Shown: one piece after another, positions 17,286 to 26,049 of the stretch
Layout of the letters: each line of letters begins with the position of its first letter
How positions within the stretch are numbered: the first letter of the stretch is position 1
Assembly (NCBI GenBank): GCA_964538625.1
Contig: CAZIGH010000004.1
Span: forward strand, 102,331 to 166,330
Direction: 5' to 3'
Length of the DNA: 64,000 bases
Source of the DNA: JAEUHM01 sp964538625
GTDB lineage: Bacteria > Verrucomicrobiota > Verrucomicrobiia > Verrucomicrobiales > Verrucomicrobiaceae
Position numbers and translations under genes: made by a program
Notes under the pieces: model-generated
Database searches by the model: none
Told to the model about the DNA's origin: nothing
The model's input: only the letters and a program-made list of their open reading frames with translations

Positions 17286-20200
17286 ATGGATTCTTTAGTT
17301 GGCATCGAATATCACGATTACGTGATGATGATTGCCGCGCTGGATACGGAGTGGACAAGAGGTGTGCCTAAAGAGCAGACCGGTTTGTACGCCGGGGAGC
17401 CTCAAGCCCAGTGTGGCGAATACTTTTTTGACAAATCCTGCAAAGATTACAAAGCCTCGGTTCATCGCAATCAGCAAGCTTGGGCAAAGCGCGTGGGTTT
17501 GGCAGATCCAAGCCCGATTCCAAGTTGGTTCTTCTCGTCCCAAGAGTGGGTGCCTTGTGGCCACTCTGATGCCTTGTGCTTGGCCTTGAGCGATGACTTT
17601 GATGCGGTTCAGACCATCATCGAAACCTACCCCAAAACGGTTGAAGAACTTTCTGTGGCATTTTGTCCTCGAATGTCATCCCTACTTGGGGAGAGTGAAG
17701 TTGAGTTTCGGCAGATCTTTTTGGAACCCCACGAGTGGCTGGACGAAGGGTTCATCAAGCAGCGAGAGTGCTGCCCGTTACTACACTTTGCGAGATTGAA
17801 ACTGCAGGGCGTCGTCACGCTTGGTAGAGCGCTGCCCATGCTTGGGGCGGCATATCGTGTTTTTGTGAGGCGCATCTTGGAAGGCATGAAAATCTTGCAC
17901 GCAAACGCAAGCTCTCAAGACGCGATTGTAAGCAAAGCGGACCTAGCGAACCTGAAAGTGTGCTTTTTGGACCTTCAGGAGGAAGAAGAGATCGGCATCC
18001 TCTTCTTTACGTCCAATCTCAGCTTGCCTATGTCGTTGCTGAGCCATCTGCAGTCGCTGACGTATGGCAACTTGTTGGCGGACTACCCTCAGCTGAAGCA
18101 GCACATCGAAAAGACAAACCACTTCGAGCAACTGCTTGCCTTTGCAAAGAAAGCGAAGGTGTTGGAGCCTCAGTCTGGAGATGCCACGTTGGAGTGTCTT
18201 GCGGATTCTCATATTCTAAGGTGGACTCGCAGTACTGTGGCATTCTCAAGCAGGTTGAGGTCAGAAGGTGCGGCTTGGGATCACGTGAGGGGGTTCTGCC
18301 GCCCCTCCATCGCAGTCAATCACCCGCCCGGGCACCAGAACAACTTGGAGTCGATGCTGCATCAAGCTATTGGGCAGGTGCGCCTTGAACACCCAGATCG
18401 TCCAGCCGCCCCAAAAATCGACAGTTACCGAGAACACGTAGCGGGTACGACGGACTATTTTTTGCCGTTGATAGACCACTATCTGGAAGAGTCACGCCCA
18501 GCTTTGGTACCAACGGCTCACGTCATCCGAGGTTGGATGAGCGTGGAAAAGACTGTCAGCGAACAGTTCCAGAATAACGGTCGCTCCGCAGGCCGCCACC
18601 TCAGCGGTTGGACTGCCACACTGGCCATCCCGGTGCCGAAGGTGGACTATGGTAATCAGTGTGATGTTTTTCATCCGTTGGTTCCTGAGAGTCATTGCGC
18701 CCTTCTCAAGTTGGTTCTTGAGCACATCAAGAAGCATGTTTTTCCGGTGGCAAAGAACGAAGATCCTCAAGCCGACCACTCTGAACTCTACTCTTCGACA
18801 GGGGAGCCCAAATGGTCGTTCTGCCTAGATGAACTCCGGATGAAAACGCGAATGGTGGGCATCCCTGTCGAAACCCGGCGCTCGCTTATCTTGTTATATG
18901 AGAACTTTGCCTCGATCTTGAGCAATCCGTTGCTTTTCGACATCGTGCTCGATTTTTACGATGTGCTCGCTACGCTGTACGTTATGTTGGTCGATCTTGG
19001 GCCGAACAGATCAACGGTGGCGCACCCTGAGGATTACACACCGCGGATGAATGCGGCGAAAGTCGATGGCCTGAACGCAATCATCGAATCCATAGATGTG
19101 GCGTTGGAGTTGCGGCAGCGCCGTCTGTATCCTGAATCTCGCTTTCGAGACTGGGCACTGGACATACGTTCGAACATTTTGCAGATGACACTTTCTGCTG
19201 AAGCCGCCCTCAAGTGCAGCGTGGGTATTGTACGTAAGTTCGTGTACAAGAATGAGGACCTAATGGCTAACCTCGGAGTAGTTCATCAAGTTGGTTTTTC
19301 GGCGGGCATCGATGTGCCGCAAAATGCCTTCGGACGCGAGACAAACTCCCTGCGATTGCGTCAAGTCGCGCAGTTCCGCTCAGGTGTTGCCCATCTCACC
19401 TCCCTTAGTGGTTTTGCTGATTTTTTTCATGAGAGTTTTCATCTGGCAGCGGACAGAATCGTCAAGGGTAACCTGATTTCTCGCCTGAATACTCAGCTAG
19501 CTAAGCCCATTCTTTCCAACGGTCTTGGTGAAAGCGGGGTAGAGTCGAGCCTGGAGCCGCTAAAGCAACTCGTTATGGTCCGCCATGAGGAATTGTTCGT
19601 GCAGCTCTGCATGATTCTCTATGTTTACCATGGGGATTGGGAGTTGGCATTAAAGTGCCATGCTATGGATTACTCCAGCAGTGTACGGAGCGCTCATCAT
19701 AGCCCTGAAGACGCGAGGGATGAGTTTGCCCTGCAGTTCTCGCCGATCTTGCTCGCATGCCTTGTGGTCCAAACGGCAAAGACTGAGGGCAACATAAGGA
19801 ATCGTCCCTGGCAGACCGTTGATCTGACTCCAGAACACTGGCCAACCCTTGAGCAGATGGCAGGGTTTGTGGAACAGTGCATGAACCTAATCCGCCCTTA
19901 TCTGGCAGATTATGCCTGGATGATGGCAGCAGATCCCTCCATGCGAGCGATGAATTCTGTCAAGCGAGCTTTCCAGCTCGCTTATCTAGGTGTGCATCCT
20001 AATCTCGAAGCCCTGTGGATGCCAGCGGCGTTGATGTTTTCCCGCTATATGAGCTATGTAGTGGAGAAGGTTGAAACGTCATCGGCTTCAATGGCCGAAA
20101 GTGCAGCGCTGGCTTCCGATGATTTTGCTGAAGACGAGACGATCAGGAAGTTTGAGTCAGTGTGCAAGGTCGTGGACAACCGCATTGATTCGGGCCTTGG

Positions 20201-20621
20201 CAAAGCTGCCTACACGCCACCGCTTGGGATCTTCTTTAGTGAAGAGCCACTATGCAAGATGCCTGATGGGAGTGCGATAGATGCTGCTCTGCTGGCGTGC
20301 CGGACTCTCCTGATGCACATCACGCGCACTTACCCAACTGCAGCTGAGGAATCAGACACTACCATCTTTCTTCGCCGTTCTCCCACCGACGGAAGAATCG
20401 ACTGGGATGGCGGGCTTGTCCCTGGCGACATTCTCTTGGACCGCACGGCTACTGCTGCATTCTCATGCACTTCAGAATACAGGAGAAGACGAACAGGAAT
20501 GCGAATCATGATGTTCAAAACTTTCTGGGATATAGCTTCACGGAACCGCGGGAGGCGGCTTCGGTCCTTGATGAGTCAGGCGCTTGCGTGCGAGGAGCGA
20601 GTTCAATGCGATCCTCGATGA
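17286..20621 (+). CDS. Very large unknown protein with HExxH metallopeptidase-like motif
   Basis: 1,111 aa from ATG 17286 (a TTG at 17268 would add six residues). No whole-length family recognised. The central region contains HESFH at residues 715-719, a zincin-type HExxH sequence, preceded by SLSGFADFF and followed by LAADRIVKG; the third zinc ligand is not evident. There is no P-loop, transmembrane segment or signal peptide. The N-terminus (VGIEYHDYVMMIAALDTEW) and C-terminus carry acidic, aromatic-rich helices. The last ~55 residues, from SCTSEYRRRRTGMR on, are Arg-rich and unlike the rest, while neighbouring frames read more protein-like, so the native end may be frameshifted. It forms a cassette with the SIR2-like gene. 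It ends 18 bp from the convergent purF. Confidence 0.75.
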   Translation: MDSLVGIEYHDYVMMIAALDTEWTRGVPKEQTGLYAGEPQAQCGEYFFDKSCKDYKASVHRNQQAWAKRVGLADPSPIPSWFFSSQEWVPCGHSDALCLALSDDFDAVQTIIETYPKTVEELSVAFCPRMSSLLGESEVEFRQIFLEPHEWLDEGFIKQRECCPLLHFARLKLQGVVTLGRALPMLGAAYRVFVRRILEGMKILHANASSQDAIVSKADLANLKVCFLDLQEEEEIGILFFTSNLSLPMSLLSHLQSLTYGNLLADYPQLKQHIEKTNHFEQLLAFAKKAKVLEPQSGDATLECLADSHILRWTRSTVAFSSRLRSEGAAWDHVRGFCRPSIAVNHPPGHQNNLESMLHQAIGQVRLEHPDRPAAPKIDSYREHVAGTTDYFLPLIDHYLEESRPALVPTAHVIRGWMSVEKTVSEQFQNNGRSAGRHLSGWTATLAIPVPKVDYGNQCDVFHPLVPESHCALLKLVLEHIKKHVFPVAKNEDPQADHSELYSSTGEPKWSFCLDELRMKTRMVGIPVETRRSLILLYENFASILSNPLLFDIVLDFYDVLATLYVMLVDLGPNRSTVAHPEDYTPRMNAAKVDGLNAIIESIDVALELRQRRLYPESRFRDWALDIRSNILQMTLSAEAALKCSVGIVRKFVYKNEDLMANLGVVHQVGFSAGIDVPQNAFGRETNSLRLRQVAQFRSGVAHLTSLSGFADFFHESFHLAADRIVKGNLISRLNTQLAKPILSNGLGESGVESSLEPLKQLVMVRHEELFVQLCMILYVYHGDWELALKCHAMDYSSSVRSAHHSPEDARDEFALQFSPILLACLVVQTAKTEGNIRNRPWQTVDLTPEHWPTLEQMAGFVEQCMNLIRPYLADYAWMMAADPSMRAMNSVKRAFQLAYLGVHPNLEALWMPAALMFSRYMSYVVEKVETSSASMAESAALASDDFAEDETIRKFESVCKVVDNRIDSGLGKAAYTPPLGIFFSEEPLCKMPDGSAIDAALLACRTLLMHITRTYPTAAEESDTTIFLRRSPTDGRIDWDGGLVPGDILLDRTATAAFSCTSEYRRRRTGMRIMMFKTFWDIASRNRGRRLRSLMSQALACEERVQCDPR

Positions 20622-20639
20622 CGGGTTCGTTTACTCGCT

Positions 20640-22616
20640 CTACAAAAGCACTTCTCCGTACGCCCTGCCTTCTCTTCCTTTGCGGAACTGGATGTAGCTG
20701 CGGTTGCAGACGGAGTAGCCGCCGGGGGTGGGGTAGTCACCGCTGAAATACCAGTCTCCAAACTCGGCTCCCAGGGCTTCGTGCAGGCCGGTGATGCTTT
20801 GGTAGATGACTTTCAGCTCACCCTTCCATGGAGTGTTTTCTGGATAGACGAGTTGAGCCACTTTGGCGGCGATCTCTTCGTCGCTGAAAGGGGCGTAGAT
20901 GGCTTTCACGGCGTTCTTCATCTGCTCTTTGGGCTTTTTAAGCTCGGCGATGGCTTGCTCCAGTGTCTCGTCGAGCACACGGCTCATTCCGCGTTCTTTG
21001 AGCAGAGCGGTGGCGGCCTGGAAGGCGATGAACTTGCCCAGCTCTGCCATGTCGATGCCGTAGCAGTCTGGGTAGCGGATCTGGGGGGCGGTGGAGACGA
21101 CGACGATACGCCGTGGGTTGGTGCGCCCGAGGATGCGCAGCAGACTGTTCTTCAGGGTGGTGCCGCGGACGATGGAGTCGTCAATGACGACCAAGTTGTC
21201 CTGCGGGGTGACGACGCCATAGGTGATGTCGTACACGCTGGAGACCATTTTGTCCCGCCCGGTTTCTTGGGCGATGAAGGTGCGCATTTTGATGTCTTTG
21301 TGCGCGATCTTTTCGGATCGAGGCCAGTTGCGCAGCACCAGTTCGTCCAGCCGGGCCTCATCCAGCTGATTGTTCTGGATCATTTCCAGTAGGGCTGCTT
21401 TCACGTCCTGGCGACGACTTTTGCGCAGGCCATCGAGGAAGCCGTAATAGGCTGTCTCAGCGGTGTTGGGGATGAAGCTGAGCACGGTGTGCTCGAAGTC
21501 GTTCTCAATGGCGTGAATGAGCTGCGGTACTAGGGCCTCGCCGAGGGCTTTGCGCTGCTGGTAGATGCTGGCGTCGTTGCCACGTGAGAAGTAGATGCGC
21601 TCGAAGGAACAGGGCTTGTAGGTGCGCGGCTGGGTGAAGGGGGCAAGCATACGGCTACCGTCTGCCTTCATGACAAAGACGTGGGCGGGCTGAAGTTCCT
21701 GGATTTGATCCGCCTCCACTTCGAGTACGCTCTGTAGGGCGACGCGCTCGGAGGCGACGGCGAGGAGGTCCTCATTCTCGTAGAACCAGCAGGGGCGGAT
21801 GCCATTGGGGTCCCGCATGAAGAAGAGATCTCCGTTTCCGATGGTGCCTACGATGGTGTAACCGCCGTCCCAGTTGAGGCTGGATTTTTTGATGACATCT
21901 ACCACGTCCAGGCGTGCGCTGATGTGCTCGGGGATTTGTTCTCCGGGAATGCCGGCGTCTCGCAGCTCGTGGTAGAGCTGGGTGTGTGCTTCATCAAGCT
22001 GGAAGCCGATTTCTTCTAGCACGCTTTGCGTGTCCGTGCCGAAGACGGGGTGTTGGCCGCGCTGCATCATGGCGCGGTTAAGTTCGTCTGTGTTGGTGAG
22101 GTTGAAGTTCCCCATCACCATGAGGCTGCGGGTGGGCCAGGTGCTCCGACGCAGGTAGGGGTGCAGGCAGCCCTTGCCGAAGTCTCCGGAGGTGCCGTAG
22201 CGGAGGTGCCCCATATAGACTTCACCGGCTAGCTCGAACTCTCGCTTGATGGCTTCCGGGTCATCTTCGAAGGCGGTGAACTCCACGCCGTACTCATCTC
22301 GCTCATGTTTGCGCGCTTTGTCGATGCGGCGGGCGATGCGCTTGAACTCCTTCATTTCGTCCTCAAAGACCTCGCCAATACGCTCGGCGGAGACCATGGA
22401 GCGGACGCGGAACATGTAGGGCAGTCCGGCATCCATGCCGAGTTTGGTGCAGCCTACGCCCACGCCATCCTGACCACGGTTGCGCTGCTTGGTCATGAGG
22501 GTTTCCAGCAGGCGCAATCCGTAGAGCGCGCCTCTGCCTGTTTCATGGAAATACGCGAGCGGCTTCTTCAGCCGCACCACGGCTATGCCGCACTCGTGTT
22601 TGATCGGGTCACTCAT
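20640..22616 (-). CDS. purF: Amidophosphoribosyltransferase-type class II glutamine amidotransferase
   Basis: 658 aa. It makes phosphoribosylamine from PRPP and glutamine, the first step of purine synthesis. The N-terminal nucleophile domain has the Cys in MSDPIKHECGIAVV, exposed after removal of a short propeptide; the C-terminal phosphoribosyltransferase domain has the PRPP loop LVVIDDSIVRGTTLKNSLL. Other conserved parts are GHLRYGTSGDFGKGCLHPY, WDGGYTIVG and FMRDPNGIRP. At 658 aa it is about 150 residues longer than E. coli PurF; the extra length includes an insert after the propeptide region (ERIGEVFEDEMKEFKRIARR) and a C-terminal extension ending PTPGGYSVCNRSYIQF. This long form is common in Bacteroidetes and Verrucomicrobia. 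A purD gene lies on the same strand beyond the inserted cassette. Confidence 0.9.
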   Translation of the reverse strand: MSDPIKHECGIAVVRLKKPLAYFHETGRGALYGLRLLETLMTKQRNRGQDGVGVGCTKLGMDAGLPYMFRVRSMVSAERIGEVFEDEMKEFKRIARRIDKARKHERDEYGVEFTAFEDDPEAIKREFELAGEVYMGHLRYGTSGDFGKGCLHPYLRRSTWPTRSLMVMGNFNLTNTDELNRAMMQRGQHPVFGTDTQSVLEEIGFQLDEAHTQLYHELRDAGIPGEQIPEHISARLDVVDVIKKSSLNWDGGYTIVGTIGNGDLFFMRDPNGIRPCWFYENEDLLAVASERVALQSVLEVEADQIQELQPAHVFVMKADGSRMLAPFTQPRTYKPCSFERIYFSRGNDASIYQQRKALGEALVPQLIHAIENDFEHTVLSFIPNTAETAYYGFLDGLRKSRRQDVKAALLEMIQNNQLDEARLDELVLRNWPRSEKIAHKDIKMRTFIAQETGRDKMVSSVYDITYGVVTPQDNLVVIDDSIVRGTTLKNSLLRILGRTNPRRIVVVSTAPQIRYPDCYGIDMAELGKFIAFQAATALLKERGMSRVLDETLEQAIAELKKPKEQMKNAVKAIYAPFSDEEIAAKVAQLVYPENTPWKGELKVIYQSITGLHEALGAEFGDWYFSGDYPTPGGYSVCNRSYIQFRKGREGRAYGEVLL

Positions 22617-22760
22617 TCAGAGATGCTAAAGTCCCATAGTGACCGGGCCGCGTGAGGATGCAAGAAGTGAGGGCAGAGAATTCTGCATTTGGACCAGGGA
22701 AACACTCTTTGACAGCAGGAGGACTTGCGTTTTCGCCTGCGTTTCTTTACTGGAACCCCC

Positions 22761-23486
22761 ATGTGGAACCGTCGTGAGTGGCTGCGTTTGTCCCTTCTCT
22801 GTGGAGCCGGGGCGTTCTCGTCGTGCTCAGGCCCGGGACTTCGAAGCCAAAATGATCTGCTTGGACATCGACCGGGCCCCAAGGGATTCCGCACGGTGAT
22901 TCTGGATGCTGGCCATGGTGGAATGGACTCCGGGGCAGTGCGCAACGGCATTCGAGAAAAGGACGTGGCGCTGGACGTGGTGAGGCGACTCAAGATGAAA
23001 CTGGATGCTGGTTTCCGGGTCAAGTTGATAAGGGACGAGGATGAGTTCGTGCACTTGGATGAAAGGGTGCGGCGCGCTGATAGGAACAGGGACGCGGTGC
23101 TGATAAGCATTCACTTCAACTCGGGAACGCGACGTCTGGCTGGGCCTGAGACTTTTTTCTGGCGGGTGGACAGCTATGGGCTTGCGCGTCGCATTCAGCA
23201 GAACCTGACTGCTGTCACTCCCTGGCGAAACTCTCGCGGTCTGACCCGACGGCGGCTGCGTCTGACGCGGAACCCCACCATTCCATGTGTGTTGGTGGAG
23301 TGCGGTTATCTCTCGAACTCGAGAGAAGCGGCTCTGATTCGGCAAGCCGGGTATCGGGACAAGTTGGCAGAGGCTGTGGCGAATGCGGTCCGTGCCCAAG
23401 CGCGGGAGGGCGACGGTGTCGTGACGCTGCCACCGGCTCGCTGGGACCCGCCCAGCAGCGCTTCAGATGCGCGGGACAGGTGGTGA
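22761..23486 (+). CDS. N-acetylmuramoyl-L-alanine amidase (Amidase_3), exported
   Basis: 241 aa from ATG 22761. It cleaves the amide between muramic acid and the stem peptide of peptidoglycan, a zinc enzyme. Zinc ligands and catalytic Glu are visible: H52 (ILDAGHGGMDSGA), E66 (GIREKDVAL), H118 (ISIHFNSG) and E180 (VLVECGYLSN). The N-terminus has a twin-arginine-like start (NRREWLRLSL) and a possible lipobox ending at C22 (FSSC), so the enzyme may be Tat-exported and lipid-anchored. No cell-wall-binding repeat domain is present. It is divergent from purF, and the downstream gap contains a large palindrome. Confidence 0.9.
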   Translation: MWNRREWLRLSLLCGAGAFSSCSGPGLRSQNDLLGHRPGPKGFRTVILDAGHGGMDSGAVRNGIREKDVALDVVRRLKMKLDAGFRVKLIRDEDEFVHLDERVRRADRNRDAVLISIHFNSGTRRLAGPETFFWRVDSYGLARRIQQNLTAVTPWRNSRGLTRRRLRLTRNPTIPCVLVECGYLSNSREAALIRQAGYRDKLAEAVANAVRAQAREGDGVVTLPPARWDPPSSASDARDRW

Positions 23487-23529
23487 TCTTAGCCTGACTG
23501 ATTCATGAAACGCTACTGCGACTTGCTGC

Positions 23530-23629
23530 AAGCCCGCATTCGCGGCGTTGGGCTTGTTTTGAAAGGCATCGAGCATTCACCCATGCACTCAGCCTTTCAA
23601 AACTGCGCCCGCCTTGCCACTGCGGGCTT
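23530..23629. repeat. 100-bp palindromic element with 38-bp arms
   Basis: Arms 23530-23567 and 23592-23629 pair exactly in register around a 24-nt loop. The outer 9 bp (AAGCCCGCA / TGCGGGCTT) and inner 12 bp (GTTTTGAAAGGC / GCCTTTCAAAAC) are perfect, and the 17 bp between them pair only partly. It sits between convergent amidase and SGNH-hydrolase genes and could be a bidirectional terminator, a REP/MITE-like element or a folded RNA. Confidence 0.75.
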
Positions 23630-23667
23630 TCACTGCGTCTCGCTACGACTTTTATGAAGAAGGCAGG

Positions 23668-24630
23668 TTAGGGCTGCCGTGAGTCGTTGAGGGCTTTGAG
23701 TTTCAGCTCGTGGATTTTTTTGTCCGCTTCGGCAAGTAGGGGGTCGAACATGGGTATCTCCTTGGCGTTCTGGCCCTGTTCATGTTTGCGGAAGCCGAAG
23801 AGATAGGTCTCGTTCTGCGGGCGGTAGCGATTGAAAAAGAGGAAGTCTTTTCGGAGAATTTCTTTCCGCAGTGCTTCGGCGGCGGTGTTGGGCACGTCGG
23901 GTTGTTTGAGGCCGAGTGCACTGAGAGTCACTTGCACGAGCTTTTGGTAGCCCTCGCTGGTGTAGTGGATGCCGTTCTCCGTGAGCGGATGCTGGGTGCG
24001 CTCAGGCTTGGGAAGGCCGCCCATCAGCTCAAACCAATCAATGAAAAAGGCGTTCTGTGATTTGGCGAACTTGGCGAGTGCGTCTCTCAGCGACTCGAGA
24101 TTCTTGTTCGCATCTGCCTGGTCTGGCAGTGGTGGACCCAGGTTCTCAAGCGGCGGTGGGCTGGTAAGGATGAGACGGACTCCCGGCGATACTTTGCGAA
24201 TGAGGTCAATGAGATTGCGGTAGGCGGTGAGGAACTCCGGCAGCTGCTTGAGTCCGGAGTGGGCGAGGTCCGTGCCGTAGTTGAGCAGCACCACGGTGGG
24301 CTTGAGCAGCTCCAGTTGAGCCTCCAGACGCTGGAGTCCCTCGCTTGGTGGGCCGAAGTAGGAGCGTGCATCTCCATAAACGGTGTCCGCAGACCAGGCG
24401 AGATTGCGCACGGTGAGGTTTTTCTCTCCCAGAGCCAGGGTGAGAGCGGTTTCGAGGTGTGCATAGCGTTGCTCCCGCTCAAGATGAGTCCCTCCCAGCA
24501 GGACGAGCTTGTCCTGATCTTTGAACTCAAAGGCGGTGGTATCCGGCTGCGCGGGCACCGGCGCTTCCTGGGCCATGCCCGCAATGGCTGTAAGGACGAA
24601 GGTGGCGGCAATGCTGACGGAGCGTTTCAT
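23668..24630 (-). CDS. Exported SGNH/GDSL-type hydrolase
   Basis: 320 aa from ATG 24630, with a signal peptide (MKRSVSIAATFVLTAIAGMAQ). Blocks typical of SGNH hydrolases can be followed: LVLLGGTHLEREQRYAHLE (block I, where GDS is replaced by GTH), VVLLNYGTDLAHSG (block III, N-Y-G-T-D), LILTSPPPLENLG, and ENGIHYTSEGYQKL (block V with a His but not the usual DxxH spacing). The catalytic Ser of block I is not visible, so activity as an esterase is uncertain. The C-terminus carries a helical FRKHEQGQNAKEIPMFDPLLAE region that occurs in planctomycete and verrucomicrobial relatives. Confidence 0.75.
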   Translation of the reverse strand: MKRSVSIAATFVLTAIAGMAQEAPVPAQPDTTAFEFKDQDKLVLLGGTHLEREQRYAHLETALTLALGEKNLTVRNLAWSADTVYGDARSYFGPPSEGLQRLEAQLELLKPTVVLLNYGTDLAHSGLKQLPEFLTAYRNLIDLIRKVSPGVRLILTSPPPLENLGPPLPDQADANKNLESLRDALAKFAKSQNAFFIDWFELMGGLPKPERTQHPLTENGIHYTSEGYQKLVQVTLSALGLKQPDVPNTAAEALRKEILRKDFLFFNRYRPQNETYLFGFRKHEQGQNAKEIPMFDPLLAEADKKIHELKLKALNDSRQP

Positions 24631-24700
24631 GCAGCGCAGAATGGAGCGCATCACTGCGAGATGTAAAGGCGCTTGCAGAGGGTCATACGCCGTGGTGCCA

Positions 24701-25126
24701 TCAGTCGGCATCTGACCGCTGGAGCAGCGCATAGGCCCCGTCCGGTCCCACCCCAGAGGAGACTTCCTGCCAACCGGTCTTCAGATAAAACGCCATGGCC
24801 CGTTGATTGGCGAGCAAGCACTTGAGGCTCAGCATGCCGGGAACTCGCTGCATCACGGCTGACACCAGCATGTTCCCGAGTCCCCTGCCTTGATGCTCGC
24901 GGTGGATGTAGAGATGATGGATGAAGCGGTCCGGCACCCAGACCGATACGAAACCTACCACCTGACCCTGCTCCTCGGCCACGAGGATGAGCTCTCCGCG
25001 ACTTTGCTCCGCGAAGTCATCTGAGGGTCGGTAAGGACTCAGCCATTTGACCTCTGGTCCTCGATTTGTCCTGAAGATGGCTTCCAGAGCGGGAAAATCC
25101 TGCTCGTTTTGCTCACGCACCCGCAT
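24701..25126 (-). CDS. GNAT-family N-acetyltransferase
   Basis: 141 aa from ATG 25126. GCN5-related acetyltransferases move the acetyl group of acetyl-CoA to an amine. The acetyl-CoA pyrophosphate loop is clear: IHREHQGRGLGNMLV (R/QxxGxG/A), preceded by beta strands GQVVGFVSVWVPDRFIHHLYI and followed by LANQRAMAFYLKTGWQEV, the family's C-terminal signature. The substrate is unknown. It is 70 bp upstream of the SGNH-hydrolase gene on the same strand and divergent from msrA. Confidence 0.88.
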   Translation of the reverse strand: MRVREQNEQDFPALEAIFRTNRGPEVKWLSPYRPSDDFAEQSRGELILVAEEQGQVVGFVSVWVPDRFIHHLYIHREHQGRGLGNMLVSAVMQRVPGMLSLKCLLANQRAMAFYLKTGWQEVSSGVGPDGAYALLQRSDAD

Positions 25127-25306
25127 CGCTAGCAGGATGCGCCGGGGTTTTCTGCTGCACAAGCCCATGATTTCGCACCCGGGAAAAAAGTAAACGAGTG
25201 CCGGGAGCGGGAGAGGGGAGTTGTCTTGCTGTTACTTTTTGCTTCCTTGGTGCGTTCTTTCTGGCATAGGCGTGACTTGGGTTCCGCCGGTTGTGATCCA
25301 TTCCCT

Positions 25307-25981
25307 ATGAAAAGCATCTCCATCTTTGCCCTTGCTGCCGTTATGTCCCTGCCATCCGCCCTGCCTGCCGAAGAAAAGCCCTCATCGAGTGTCGCCATCG
25401 TGGGCGGTGGCTGTTTCTGGTGCGTGGAGAGCACATACAAGCTGGTGCCTGGGATCAAGGCGCTGACCAGTGGCTATTCCGGTGGTCAGACGAAGAACCC
25501 CACGTATGAAGACATCTGCACGGGCAAGACGGGTCACGCCGAGGTGGTGAAGGTGGAGTTTGATCCTGCGGTCATCAGCTACCGCAAGGTGCTAGACCTG
25601 TTCTTTGAGATGCACGACCCGACCACGATCACGAAGGAGGATATGTTTAAGTACGGCAAGTTCATCCCCAAGGGTACGCCGTATCAGGGCAATGACTACG
25701 GCACGCAATACCGCAGCATCATCATGTATGCGAACGAGGAGGAGAAAAAGATCGCTGAGGAGGCGAAGGCAGCCGCGCAGAAGGACTGGAAGGACCCCAT
25801 CGTGACGGAGATCGTGCCCGCAGCGGAGTTCTACCCAGCTGAGGAGTATCATCAGGACTTCGCAGACCGGAACCCAAACCAGGGATACGTGCGCGGTGTC
25901 GTGGTGCCCAAAACGGAAAAGTTCCGCGCGGTGCTGGAGAAGAAGGGCGAGAAAATAGCGGATCCAAGTCAGGTGAAGTGA
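25307..25981 (+). CDS. msrA: Peptide-methionine (S)-S-oxide reductase, exported
   Basis: 224 aa from ATG 25307. It reduces methionine-S-sulfoxide in proteins. The catalytic motif GGGCFWCVE has the reactive Cys at residue 36; also present are SGYSGG, TGHAEVVKVEFDP and NDYGTQYRSIIMY (the GTQYRS block), and HQDFADRNPNQGYVR near the end. An N-terminal signal peptide (MKSISIFALAAVMSLPSALPAEE) places it in the periplasm. No msrB domain is fused. It stands alone, divergent from the acetyltransferase. Confidence 0.96.
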   Translation: MKSISIFALAAVMSLPSALPAEEKPSSSVAIVGGGCFWCVESTYKLVPGIKALTSGYSGGQTKNPTYEDICTGKTGHAEVVKVEFDPAVISYRKVLDLFFEMHDPTTITKEDMFKYGKFIPKGTPYQGNDYGTQYRSIIMYANEEEKKIAEEAKAAAQKDWKDPIVTEIVPAAEFYPAEEYHQDFADRNPNQGYVRGVVVPKTEKFRAVLEKKGEKIADPSQVK

Positions 25982-26049
25982 GCCGAGAGCCGCCGTCACT
26001 TTGAATCTGCAATCCAAGCCACCCAGAAGAGCCAACGGGAGATGAGCGG

